The position numbers and the translations under genes are program-made. From Doryteuthis pealeii (Eukaryota > Mollusca > Cephalopoda > Myopsida > Loliginidae): a stretch of DNA of 64,000 bases. Location of the stretch: contig CM042145.1 of NCBI GenBank assembly GCA_023376005.1, forward strand, positions 92,614,415 through 92,678,414, read 5' to 3'. Numbering within the stretch: the stretch's first letter is position 1; the number at the start of each line of letters is the position of its first letter. Shown here piece after piece: positions 1 to 13,900 of this stretch. Under the pieces are notes generated by a model, which worked only from the letters and a program-made list of their open reading frames with translations, was not told the DNA's origin and did no database searches.

Positions 1-603
1 ACATATAATATATATATATATATACATCACATACATATACATACACACACACACACACACACATATACATACACACATATACACATGCACCACACATACT
101 CTGAATTCAATCCTGTTAAACTCAGCTTAAGAAATTGACCTAGTGTCACATCCTACTCATGCGGAAGGGTTGGTAAATATGTATACCACCCAATTTAGTC
201 CAAACAATATATATCAACACCAGAAAGAAAAAAAAAATCAACATATAAATTGACATAAAAGTAATGATCTTATGGAAGACTGTTCTTGAAACATAAATTA
301 GCATCCAATATATTAAATGACCATAAAAGAAAAAAAAATGTCAGTGAGAAATTTATCAAATTTATTATTCTGGATTTCCATATACTGTCTTAGTTATTTA
401 CACATTTTTTTACCATCTACATATAAAACGGAAGCATTTTTTCTAACATTTGTTTCAATATACTTCTTGTCAAATATATCTAAGATATCTGAAAATTATA
501 AATGGCAAATACGAAATTATAATTTACAAATACAAAAGTCATTAACAAATTCTAAAATATTAAAATGACCAAGTATATTTCTTCATTATACGAAGAATAC
601 AAA

Positions 604-1333
604 TCTACTTATAATAGAGATTCGGCCTTAATTTATTCTGTAACCAAAACTATGTCACTGCTTACGTCACATTACCCAAAATTGTCAAATATAGAATAAA
701 TCATTTGAATTAATTGGATTTTAACTGTGAGAAAGTTGATTTCATTAGAAACATTTAAATTTTGACAGGAAAACTATTTTTTATGTCTATTATCAAAAAA
801 ATCTATTTACATTTTTTTACGAAAGAGCGTGGCAAAAAATAATTTATATGTACTTTTGGATGTCGATATAATCAAGATTAAATTTTTTTTTAAACATTTT
901 TTTTTACACTAAAATTAAAACATTTGTTCAATTCTAATACAATTTTGTAGAATTATGTATGAGTGTATTCTTGAAGGGGCCGGGTTAGCTCAGTCGGGAG
1001 AGTGTTCGGCTAGAAACCACAAGGTTCCTAGTTCGATACCCACCCTCGCCAACTCAGCGTATGAGTAGCACAGGGATCTGTGCGGTAAAGTAAGGAGCTG
1101 ATGGTAGGTGTGGCGTACCACCTCAGTAATCTCCTTGGTCTAGCGCTAGTGAAAAGGGGATATACTCCCTCGCTGCATGGCTGATACCGATGTTAGGCCG
1201 CCCCAACGACTTATTCTTGAAAAAAAACATTGTCGTCTGTCATAAAACAAAACAAAGTTTAACCCCCTTGAGCAATATCTTTCAAAAATTAAATTTTACA
1301 CCACCCAGAGGGTGAGTTTTGTTTTTTTGCTAG
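604..1333 (+). mobile_element. Non-autonomous Helitron, copy A, interrupted by a SINE
   Basis: It begins TCTACTTATAATAGAGATT and ends with hairpin CACCC-AGA-GGGTG (302-314 of the second kb) followed by a T-rich stretch and CTAG before T, as in Helitrons. No Rep/helicase remains. The SINE at 976-1,211 sits inside it. Confidence 0.7.
976..1211 (+). mobile_element. tRNA-derived SINE, family S1, private to copy A
   Basis: The head reads like a tRNA (TTAGCTCAGTCGG A box, GTTCGATACCC B box). The body contains GATCTGTGCGGTAAAG and TCTAGCGCTAGTGAAAAGG. It is flanked by a perfect 10-bp target duplication TATTCTTGAA (966-975, 212-221 of the second kb). Copy B has the empty site near 45,090. Confidence 0.88.
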
Positions 1334-1557
1334 TATCTAGTAACATATTCCTTAACATATAAAAATGATCAGAGTCATAACATATCTCTAACTATTTAGA
1401 TCTATATCTATCTATCGGACAAATATTGTGACATCCACTTTTAAAAGTATCAAAAATGGAAGATATTTTATAATTGTTAAAAAAAAATTGTTAAAAAAGA
1501 AAATAGATATTTGTAAAAACAAACATCATATCATAATGAGTTTTTTTAAATATCTAC

Positions 1558-1627
1558 CTGATTCCGATTTCTTCATTTTCACTGTTACTCTCATTCCATG
1601 GGGAATAACTTTATCAACTTCAATTTC
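1558..1627 (-). CDS. SPOUT1: SPOUT1 copy A, coding exon 8
   Basis: It encodes EIEVDKVIPHGMRVTVKMKK and ends in phase 1 at GTAGAT. This is the last copy A exon inside the window. A Helitron lies 225 bp further into the following intron. Confidence 0.9.
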
Positions 1628-4600
1628 CTGTTAAAAAAGATAAGCAAATATAAAATAAAATAAAAAATATTAATTTGTTGGTTAGTTTTGAAGGCTATCA
1701 CAATGCAAAGTGTAAAGAAAAAAGAAGGTAACTGTGGTGTTGTTTGTTAACCTGTGATTTACTCTTAATATTTCGGGATAAAAATCCCTTCTACAGAAGA
1801 TCACTAGAACTGAAGTTGTTGCTAATGGCTGATCATTTGTTGTCTCATGTCTTCCAAATTCTCTGTGTGTGCCCCCTGCCCCACACACTTGTTTATGTGT
1901 GTGTTTGTGCTTATTAAGCTTTAAATTGTAAATATGCAAAAAAGCCAGACTAACACAGACTTTTTAACATGGGGAACCATGCACAAACCGAAGCTCATGC
2001 AGTGGCTATTACAATAAGTGTGTGATCCCTTTGGGATTCCCCTTTTGGGACACCTCAAGCACTGGGCAATAAACCCAGCTCTGGTCCTCTTAAACAAGGA
2101 GGCAGATTCTGTCTGGGAGGGATGGCCCTCTGTAATCACGTGATTAATTTTATATCTTACTGGTCCAGAAGCCAAAGTCCCTGGACTCTGGTTAAATATC
2201 ACAAGGTTACAAGTATGGGGCATCCAGCGAGGATTGAACTCGCTTTTCAGTAGTAATAGAATTCAAACAGAATTGTGAGAATTCATTTCGGGTCACTAGG
2301 GACCAAATTACAGTCTGTGGTATGAAAAATTGGGAAAAAAATAAATAAGGGGAATAACTCTAATAAATTTGCGAATCTAATGTATTTTACTATCAAGCAT
2401 TCTGAGAAAAATTTGGTTGGTTGGTTGGCTGGATTTTACAGCATGTCAACCCTTGTTGGGTTATTTTTTATGCCGAAGACGTTTTGTTTTATTCATTCTT
2501 GTTGGGTATTCGATTTTTTTTTTCAAACACATTTTTTGTAAACTCATTTTTCTATCTATTTAACTCATTGATGGGACCCTAACAGGTACTACCACTCTGG
2601 GTCACGTATGAATGAAAAAAAGATCATTCTATATAATTCGACAGTTAACAGTTCTCTCATGCACTCCAAAGTTTCAGCACCATATGTTGCAAGATGGGTA
2701 TATTATCCTGACTTTTGTAAGCTAGGACTACTAATGGAAGGGGGAGGAAGAAATAAATAAATAAGAGATGATAAAGGTTTAAAAAAATAGTGATGAGCCA
2801 AAACAGGATGAACGATGATTTGACCGTAGCGTGACCCCGAACTGAGAATTGAGTGGCAACCGGAAGTCGGGTGTTGACCGGAAGTCACGTGGTGACGTGG
2901 AACAACGAAGAAATGTATCGGCCTCTTTTTGCTTTCGGACGCCTAGGGGAACGGACGGGTCTCTGGACCCTAGTATGGGTCACAGTAGTTTAACAGTTTC
3001 TCTCTCTCTGCCTTTCCTCCTCTCCGATACAGCACACGAGACGAACCTACCCTGGAAATAAAGGCTAGCAGTTGTGACGACATATTTCTCGTGTTATTTC
3101 TATCAATACCATTTTAGCACTGTGAATTTTGAGGCACATGGACGAGACCCGCTATACAATATACACCGCCGCCGCCACCTGACAGATATCGTTTTAGTGC
3201 CTGGAAAAAGGGGACAACGTTACTTATATCATTTTGGTACCGTGAAAATATACCACAACGGTACACATAGCGATCACATTTGTTAGCCTCACCATGTCTG
3301 GGATTGAACTCTTGACTTCTTACCTGACAAATATTCAGTTATTTGTCACCATAAAATTCTTGTGGGTTATATTCTAATTATGACAATAATAATAGAAGTC
3401 ACATTATCTGATACATTTAATTCCACCATTGTATGTCACTCATGTTATAAGGGCCGGTTTAGCTCAGTCGGTAGAGTGTTCGGCTAAGAATCACAAGATT
3501 CTTGGTTCAATACCGGCCCTCGCCAACTCAGTGTATGAGTAGCACATGGATCTGTGCAGTAAAGTGAGGAGCTGATGGTAGATGTGGCGCTCCACCTCAA
3601 ATGCTAAAATACGATGTCATTATGCTGAAAGAAAAAAAAATACCCCAAATCAGGAAATAACAGAATTTAATGAAATTTTCAGTGTTGGTATATTAATGAA
3701 TAAAAGATATAATGCACCAGTTATTTTATTTAAAAACTTTTACACTTTTTCAGGTCAGTTAATTTTGATCCACATATCTTTGAGGCGTAACACAGATTCT
3801 CAAAGATATGTGATTCAAAGTTAACTCACCTGAAGAAATGTAAAGGTTTTTAAATAAAATAACTAGTGCATTATATCTTTTATTCATTAATATATAAACA
3901 CTGAAAATTTCATTACATTCGGTTAATTCCCTGATTTTTGGTATTTTTTTTCTTTCGGCGGTGTGACATACGATGGTGGAATTTAGGTCCATTTAGTTCG
4001 ATTTAACCCATTTAACTTACAGATGTTTCTGTAGATAAAGTGTCTTTATGGTAATGTCTTTTTATTTTTATATACCATAAACATCAAGTAGGAATGAAAT
4101 ACAATTATTTTCTATTTACCTTTCTTAATCCAACATTGACTAAGCTTCCTTTTCCAGGCTTGATGGGTTTATTCAGTACAAGACCTTCTCGATATAAAGA
4201 ATCTTCATCAACTCGCATGTGATGTGGGCAATCAAGAGGATTCAATAGACCTGAAAATGTAACAGAATCAAAAATTAGAAAATTAAAAAGTTCTGTAATA
4301 CACAACAAAAGGTAGGTTGGTTGGATTTAACGGCATGTCAACTCTTGGGTTATTTTATGCTGAAGACGTTTTGTTTTGTTCATTCTTGTTAGATATTCAT
4401 TTTTCTTTTTTAAACTTGTTTTTTTGTAAAACATTTTTTTAATCTCATTTTTTGATCTATTAACTCATAGATGGAACCCCCTAACAGGTGCTACCATTCT
4501 GAGTCAGAGTGGACCAGGGAGTATTGGCAATGAAGGGGTACTCCACACTCCCCAGAGCTCTAGACTTAGAACCTCACCACTAGATGCAGCTTAACATCAT

Positions 4601-7477
4601 ACTCAGGACTACTAATACAAATGATTAGTAGAGTTATATGGTTTCAAATATTCCTATCTAATACAAATAATTACCTGGTTTCAAACAATTATTTCTATTT
4701 AATAATAGTCATTTGTTTGCAAGCAATTATATGGTTTCAAGTAACTATTCTTAATACAAATGGCTTAGCTCAGTTGGTAGAGCATCTGGCTCAAAACCAC
4801 AAGGTCCTTGCCAACTCAGCATATGAGTAGCACAGGGATCTGTGCGGTAAAGTGGGGAGCTGATGGTAGGTGTTGTTGTATACTCTTCTTTTTCCTTTCT
4901 TACTTCTATTCTTCTAGCATCTGGACTTCGTCTTGGTGGTCGGTCACACTTAATTCATTTCTTCTTCTAGATCAGTCTTGTTGCCAAGACATTCATCAAC
5001 CACAAAACCATATTATTTATGTAAGCTTTTATTTACTTAACTAAACATTTCATGTAACTAACATAACGCGCGTGTGCAGTGAGCTTCAGCTAAGGCAGAA
5101 AAACCTTATCTGCCTGACGTCCAAGCTGAAACTGAAGACCCAACCAGGTCCCATGTGACTTCCCGTATTTCGCAGGCTTTCTGTAATATTCCATGGAAAG
5201 TCCCGCCCGTGATATGAAAAGGGGCCATCCCTTCAGAAATACAGGGGGTTGACAATAATCTATGCATAGATTATGTAACAGTGTGACACTCTACCTCAAA
5301 TGCAAAAACAATCTCCCTGGGATAGCACTAATGAAAAGGGGATAGACTCCCTTACTATCCAGCTGATACTCATTCATTAAGTTGGTTAGGGCATCAAACT
5401 AGGAACCTTATGCTTTCTAGGTGCATGAGTAGCATAGCATAGATCTGTGTGGTAAAGTGGGGGAGCTGACGGTAGGTGTGGTGTTCCACCTCAGATGCCA
5501 AAACAATCTCCCTGGTCTAGCGCTAGTGAAATGGGGATAGACTCTCACTGTCTGGCTGATACTGACAATAGGCCACTCCATCAACTTATTCCTATCGAAT
5601 ACAAATAATTTTTAAACAGATCTATTTAATCCCTAGATGACACCTTAATAGGTACTACCACTCCAGGTCAGAGTGGACCTGAGAGTAATGACAATGAAGG
5701 AGTACTACACATTCTCCAGAACTGGAGCCCCACCATCAGATGCAGTTTAATGTCATACCCAGGATATCCCTGTTTTTGGAAGTGGGAGGTCCTTACCCCT
5801 CTGCAGTGGGTATAGTTAGCATATTCTAAGCCCTATCAACTGAGTGGACAGAAAATTAAAATATTGATATCCGCACAGATAATCTAAATAAGATTTGTTA
5901 AAAATTGAATAAAATTTTAAAAGAAATTTTAAATTAAAACTTTCTGAAATAAAAAATATATTTGAAACGGAAAAAAAAAAAAAAAATGGCTGAAATATTT
6001 CATTGTTTAACTCTTTGCCTACTTTAAACCTCCCACAGCAGCTTTCCCACCATTGCAATCCTACTGATAACTGCTGATGGTTAGTTCATTATAATTAAGC
6101 AGATGAACTCAGATTATAATGATAATATAACTTTACTTGAACAGAATAAGTTCTGAGGTGAAGAGGCAAGGAACTCTGAAATATCCCATCATACAAGTAA
6201 AAATAATCTGTGTAATAAAAATTTTGGTAAGCAAAGAGTTAAATAAGAAAAATGTGATTCTATGAATAAAAAAAAAGAATACTCTTGTATATATTGTTGG
6301 TTATACACTATACCTGATGCCACTCTCCACATACACATGCACACACATACATACATGCATATTACTACTGTGAACTGTTCATGTTCCTGACACAACATTA
6401 TTCTGTGTACTTGACATGAGACTTTGATGAGTTGTGGTGCACCTGAGCACTGTACACAATAAATTACATTACATTATTTACAAGAAATTATTCAAAAAGT
6501 TATATTTCCTATTTATTTCCATGGAAACTACCATGGATAACTTGCTCTATCCAATGGATTTATTGTACTCCCTGTATCTGTTGTAGTTTCAATAGAAATA
6601 AATAGGGGGCATTACTTTTGGAACATCCCTCAGATTTTTCAGATATCATACCTGCATATTGAAGATCCTGGTGTTTGGGAAAGAGAAACTTCCGAAGATA
6701 CTGAGGGCATTCTAGATACTGTAATATTCGGCCCAACTGGATATTGGCATGTCCTTTCTTTCTAATTCCATTATAATCTCCTTCAACAGCACTACAAAAA
6801 AAGAACACATACATTTATATATATGATATATATATATATATATATATGAATTTAACATTTTTTTTGAAAAAACAAATGATGTTGATAGTTTGCAGACAGA
6901 ATCTGTTTCGACCGTTTTAATAGAGCGGTCTTCATCAAGAGCAACATATGAATGAAAGACAGAATAAATAACCGTTAGAATAGGAGGTACAAACGAACTG
7001 TCCTTTGAAAAAACAAAATATCTGGATTTTCACATCTCCGGACGCATATAATCTACAACACTACGGATTTGTCAACAATACAAATTCTTTGAAACTTTAC
7101 ACCTTTCTTCAATTGTGCTGTGGACTTTTAACTTACTTTTTGTAGCTGGAATATATCATGAACATTTTTGATACTTATTATACTTTTTTACATATTTTTA
7201 CATCAAACTCTTTTGAGTTTTATTATGGATTATAATGCTTCTGATTTTTAAAAATAAAATTTATTTTATTTTAACACAGAATACGCATTTTTTAAAATTC
7301 CAGCATTGAACACTAGCGTTCGTTTGTACCTCCTATTCTAATGGTTATTTATTCCGTCTTTCATTCATATGTTGCTCTTGATGAAGACCGCTCTATTAAA
7401 ATGGTTGAAACAGATTCTGTCAGCAAACTATTAACATCATTTAAAAAAAAAAATGTTAAATTCATACTGTCAGACTT

Positions 7478-7517
<40 letters not shown>

Positions 7518-7907
7518 CATGGGTGCTATATTTTAAGTAAACAGTACTCAATAGCATTGATAGAGCATTTATATTTAAGTTAAGGTAGTGTTGACATGGA
7601 GTCAGTGGTGGCTAGATACTGAGTTTCTTGCCTATGCAATCTTCAGACCAAGTCTACTAGGTGTAAACAAACAATATATCTTGGAGAAGATTGGATGAAA
7701 AAAAAGAAAAAAAAAAGAAAAAACATGCTTATGATTGAGTTTGAACTTCAAATACTGATAAATTTCTATCGTTTGATCTATGTTAGACGAGCAATCAAAG
7801 ATACGGGTTACAAGTTCAAATGTGGTTATGGCTATTTTGTTTGCCATCTATGCTGTCTACATAATAATCAAAATAATTCAAAATATTCTGTGTATTATAA
7901 TTAACAA

Positions 7908-7947
<40 letters not shown>

Positions 7948-10900
7948 CAGAGAAAGAATAAAAAGCAAAAATTGCAAAGAAAGGAGATAAAAATAAGTCA
8001 TTTCGAGAAGCAATGAAATCAAGCATAGCTGATCATGTGTAGAAGGAAAGGTGGAGGGGGTCACTAATCCCTATGAAATAAAGTTAGAATAATAGAGTGA
8101 GTACAAGAAGGTATTTTCCTGACCTCTCACAGGGCCAGGATTGACACAAGGTCATTTTAATGTAGGGAACCACGCACAAACTGAAGCTCATATGATGGCT
8201 AGTGCAAAAGATGTGTGGCTCCATTGGCATTCTCCTTTTGGGGTGCCTCAGGCACCGAGCAATAAACCCAGGCCTGCCCCTTTAAATCAAGGGGGCAAGT
8301 GTTGCCTGGGAGGATGGTCACCAGGGAACAAGTAAATTCTTCCCACATGTACCCTGGGGCCGCCCTCCTAGGCAACATGTGGGAAGAATTTGCTTCTTAA
8401 CCAAAAAACTGAGAAGTGTATAAGATATTAGTATATGCTAAACAGCATAGAATTCAACATTATATATATATTTACCAACCCCTCCACACGAGCAGGATGC
8501 GACACAAGGTCAATTTTTTAAGCAGAGTTTAACAGGTTTGAATTCAGAGTTTTCCTTCTCCTAGACTGGTTACCTAGCCATGGTTAAAGAGCCTAGTCTT
8601 CCCTGCTATTTACCCATAACTGGAAGGAGAATTGGATTCATACCTTTCCCAAGGGTATTAGCACCATGTGAAAAGCCAACAGCTTCGTCCAGGAATTGAA
8701 CTCGGGTCGACGAGTCCATTTTCCACGACTCTAACCATTAGACCACGCACCTCCATTCAACATTATATAGGAGCCTATAGGAGGCACGTGGCATAATGGT
8801 TAGAGTCGTGGGAAATGGACTCGTTGACCCGAGTTCAAATCCTAGAAGAAACTCTTTGCATTTCGCATCATGCTAATACCCTTGGGAAAGGTATGAATCC
8901 AACTATACTCCCACGAGCTATGAGTAAATAGTAGAGCAGACTGGGTTCTTCAACCTTAATAAGGCAAACTGTCTAGGAGAAGGAAAACTCTGAATTCAAA
9001 CCAGTTAAACTCCACTTGAGAAATTGACCTTGTGTCGCATCCTGCTCGTGCGGAGGGGTTGGTAAATATATATAGGAGCCTTTGATTAAGAAAGAATAGA
9101 CATTAGGTTTTAAGCTTTAAGATTAATCCAACTGATTGTCTTAGTGAGTAGGTATTTACCCAACCCATTTACAACCAGTAGGATGTGACTCAAAGTCGCA
9201 AGTATGGGGCATCCAGCGAGGATCAAACTCACTATTCAGGAGTAAAGGATCTGGAAGACTAGCTTGCTAACCCTTACACCATGATGGGATGCCCTGATTG
9301 TTTTAGTGGGTATAAAGATTGGTTAAGTGAATGCAGTTACCTAGTGGTTGTAAGTTTAATCCTTAGACCAAGCATGAGGTGATCTAACTGAAATTTTCGA
9401 AATAATAAATAGAATTTCTAATTATGGTAGACATTATTTCTCAGAATTTTTTAGATGAGGCTTGATAATTAGTATTATTTGGATTATTCGGACTATTGTC
9501 TTCATCTTCATCGTTATCTGTACAACATTTCGGCCGATGTGCATATTCTTGCTAGTTGTATTAATTAATTTGTCTTTTTCCTTACCGGATATTTTGTGTT
9601 AGGTTACCCTCTCTTGGATAACTTAATGTATTATGAGATTACAGGCGTTAGCTATGAGTTAGCACCCTGCTATTATAATGCTAAAATTGGATAGCATTTT
9701 CTGAATAACCTAATAGTAATCAATATTATCAAAAATAATGATTTAATCAGTTTAAATAAATCAGTTCAACCAATTTTGTAGAAATTAAGCCAAGTCAAGC
9801 AATTATAATGGAAGTAAAAAAATTGGAATATTCCAGAATAGAAGAATTTATGGGAGATGTTATTAACAGATTTTTGGTTTGGTTTGTTTCATGGCATATC
9901 CACCTTAGTGGGTCATTTAAAGCCGGCAAAGTTTTGAAATAAATTCATTCTTAATGGATACTCAATTTTACCCTAACAGGTACTATCACTCCAGGTCAGA
10001 GTGGACCAGGGAGCAATGGTGATGAAGGGGTGTTCCACATTCCCCAAACCTCCAAAACTGGAACCTCACCATCAGATAGAGTTTAACGTCATTCCCAGGA
10101 CATGAAGACCCTCAGTCACCACCTTCTAGCACCCATATGATAAAAAGGGTTGGGGGTTGCTATAAGGGCAATAGTGTTGGGACAATTATTAACAGATGAA
10201 GAGTAAGAAAACAAACTCACTTATTTCCATTTCCGCTTTCATCAAAGATAATAATTTCATCAATGTTGAATACAACTGCAGCACGGGCAATCTAGTTTAA
10301 AAATAAAAAAATTAAAAAAAAGATAAACAGTCAATACAAAGTAAAATAATAACCATTTTCATAACCTATAATTTCTGTAACAATTTATGGGTGTCATAAA
10401 TTGTTGGCAGACCCTGTAGCGAGAAATAAGGGCAGTTAATGAAATTTAAAGGGCAGGGAATGGAAATTTACCAGTGATTGTTGGTAACCCTTGACCTCTA
10501 GAGGCTTGAATCTCACGTGCCAGGAGAAATACGTGATTAGTTTTAGTTTTGAGATTCAGCCCGGCTGTCAAAGAGTTTAGATGTGCTATGAGGTTGGTCT
10601 CCCCACGCTGTGATATGGGCTAGTTAGTTCATTTAATTGAGGAGTGGGAAAGGGAGGCAGAAGAAAGAAGAAAGGAGGGGAAGCAAGGAAGACACAGAGG
10701 AGGGAGAAACGAGAAGAGGAAGCCAAGGAGACAAAGGGGAGGGTAAGGAAGGGGAAAAGAGGAAGCTAGGGGGACAGAGGGGAGAAGAAGGGGGAAGCAA
10801 AGGAAACAGAGGGGATATGAAGGAAAGAGAAGAGGAAACAAGGGAGATAGAGAGGGAGAAAAGATGAAGGGAAGGAAAAACAAGTTAACTGGGGAAAGTG

Positions 10901-13900
10901 TGTTGAATACCAAGGAGACTATTTAAAAAAAAAAAAATAGCATTTCATTCATTCATTCTTAGTCAAAAAATGTATTATAAATAAGAAGAAGAAAAAAAAA
11001 GGAAAAGAAATACCAGCCAAGCTGTCAACTTACCTGTCCTGCAAGATATGTCCGCAGTTCGTACGATTGTGCATTGTCCAATATAGAACCAGGTAATGCA
11101 ATTGACACAGTATAATTTCGTCCTTGAATTTGAAAAAAAAAAAAAGAAAAAGAAGGTTAATGACAATATGAAATGCAATTTGTAAAATTCCCACACATTT
11201 AAAAAGTTGTATGAAGTAGAATACAGACATGTAAACATATCCACCACAAATTGGTGTGTGTGTGTGTGTGTGTTGGGGGGGGGGGGGAGTTAGCAAGAAT
11301 TAATCAAACTGTTCAAAAATTGGTTATTTTTGGCACTGTTGAAAAAGTGTAAGTAAAGTTGTCAGGGTGGTTTAAAGTCGGTATCAGACAGACAGCGAGG
11401 GAGTCTATCCCCTTTTCACTAACGCTAGACCAAGGAGATTGTGTAGGCGTCTGAGTCAGAGTGCCACTCCTACCATTAGCTCCTCCCTTTACCGCACATA
11501 TCCATGTGCTACTCATACGCCGAGTTGGCGAGGGCTGGAATCGAACCAGAAACCTCAAGGTTCCCAGCCGGACACTCTACCTACTGAGCTAAACGGGCCC
11601 TATGTAAAGTCATTGGGGTGGCCTAAAGTCAATATCAGCCAGACAGTGAGGGAGTCTATCCCCTTTTCACTAGCGCTAGACCAAGGAGATTGTTTTTTGC
11701 ATCTTAGGTGGTGCACCACACCTACCATCAGCTCCTTACTTTAGTGCACAAACCCCTGTGCTACCCATTTGCTGAATTGGTGAGGGCTGATATCGAACCA
11801 AGAACCTTGCGATTCCTAGGCGAGTGCTCTAACGACTGAGCTATAGTTAAATCTATTTTTGATGAACAATAGAAATTTTATCAAGAAATAAGTTGAAGAA
11901 TCATGTCAGCATTATCATCACTAGTGGATATACCACAGTATGATGATTTAATTATTACAACATTTGATATGTTTACTTAAGAGCTAGTGCAAAATAGTTC
12001 AATATCTAAAAAGTATAATAATCTTGATTTAACTATCTCTCACTCTTTCCTTCTTTTCATTATGTTTGATTGAAACAGATTAGCATTATTGCTTCCACAT
12101 GCTCATCCCTCTTTCTATCTCCAATTCTCTTTCTTTTTTATTATATTTTTTCTGTGTAGCATGTCCCTTTTCTTCACTTTCTTTATAATAAAAACAGTAT
12201 GGTCCATTAATTAGCTGAGGTGATGACACTCATAAGAACTAAGAATTTAGCGGATAAGCAACACCAGATACACAGGCTTTACATTTTTGCATTTAATCTT
12301 GGATGATATCATTTTTAATCAGAGGGTGTTGTAAGATTATAACAGTTGTACTTTTAAGGAACACGAGTATTAATATATAAATTGTGATCAATTTTAGAAA
12401 GAGCCATTGCTTTTCAAACAAGAAAGATCCAAGGAAGATTAAAACAGGGGAGGGGGAAAAATGCATTTGTCATAGGAAATGGACACGGCGTCCTGATTTC
12501 AAATCTGGGACAAGGCTGTTAGCATTTCACATAGCGCTAATACCCTTGCTCCAGAGGTCCCACAGTGACATGTCTAGGCTAGCAACAAACAGCGTGCATG
12601 AACGTGATTTACAATAAAACAGCTTGACCTTACTCTCTCTCTCTCTCTCACTCTTTCTCTCGGAAAAAGAACCCACAAGCCTAGAAAGAAATAAACAACC
12701 CCTTTTTTTGACTATACAACTTTCGTATGTTGTTACTCTGAACTAATGACAGCTACTACTACTAACGACTCCTACTACAACTCGACCTTGGCCCCTATGC
12801 AACACAAAAAAAAACAAAAAAAAAATTAATAAATAAATTAAAAAAATTGATTTTACAAAAGTATAAAATAAAAATGATGGAATATTGAAAAAATCCGAAC
12901 AACAGGAGGTTGTAGGTCGCAGTGGTGTAATGGCTAACATGCTGGACTGCAACACCATAGTAAGCGAGTTTGAACTTCAGTCACACTACTATGTTTACAT
13001 TTGGACTAATATCGTTGGGAAAGGTATGAACCCCATTATCACCCAAGCTAGGGTACCACACATGGTGTAATGGTTAGCAATCCATTGTTATTGAGTTTGA
13101 GTCTCATTGGGTGCCCCTTACTTGTGGCCTTGTGCTTAGTGAATAACTACAATACTCATCTCATTTTTATTTCCTATTACTGCTTCGATGAGTCCCTGTG
13201 GCGTAATGGTTAACATGCTGGACTACAACATTGTAGTAAGTGAGTTCAAACTCCAGTCCTGTTATTATAGATATGAACATAATTATTATGAACATAGATA
13301 TATAGATACTTCCATACTTCCATCCCCACCTACCACTTGACCCAACTTCTACTATGCACCACTATAGACGACCCCAACTTCCATCCCAAACATTCACCCC
13401 GAATCACTACGTGACCCAATGCATACTATCCCCATCGCAATGCTATAGCTGACCCCTACTTTCTTCCCAAACATTCACCCCATATCAGCAGCAGTGGACC
13501 TCCACCCTCCTCTCCCTCACAACCAAAAGATACTCGTCAGTAAGAGAATTGAATTCTTCAATACAAGAACTCAGCTAGTGTCCCGAAGAAGGTCTGAAAG
13601 ACTGAAATGTTATAGCATCAACATTATCACCAGAAATAAACTTCCATCCATTGTTACATCCTGTGTTTGTCTACATTTCTCCACATATTGTTAGATTGAT
13701 TTCCTCATTTTACTCCTATCGACAGATGAATAGATAGATAGATGTGAATATAGATGGATGGATATGAATATAGATAGATAGATAGATGGATATGAATATA
13801 GATAGATAGATAGATATGAAGATAGATAGATAGATATGAAGATAGATAGATAGATAGATATGAAGATAGATAGATATGAATATAGATAGATATGAATATA

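Larger units (their letters stand above)
6846..7465. mobile_element. Foldback element with hammerhead-like arms, private to copy A
   Basis: Arms of about 150 bp (6,846-7,000 and 7,318-7,465), beginning ATGAATTTAACAT and ending in its complement, flank a 320-bp AT-rich core. TA microsatellites abut both sides. Copy B has only a TA tract at the same place (50,825-50,847), so this is an insertion. No ORF. Confidence 0.8.

Noticed and set aside
978..1050. tRNA gene (A box and B box look good)
   Set aside because: It continues into a repeated SINE body and has target duplications. Acceptor-stem pairing is poor. The same holds for the other tRNA-like heads in the window.
10629..10913. Proline/serine/leucine-rich and arginine/glutamate-rich open frames on opposite strands
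   Set aside because: They are translations of a polypurine tract; no splice or domain evidence.
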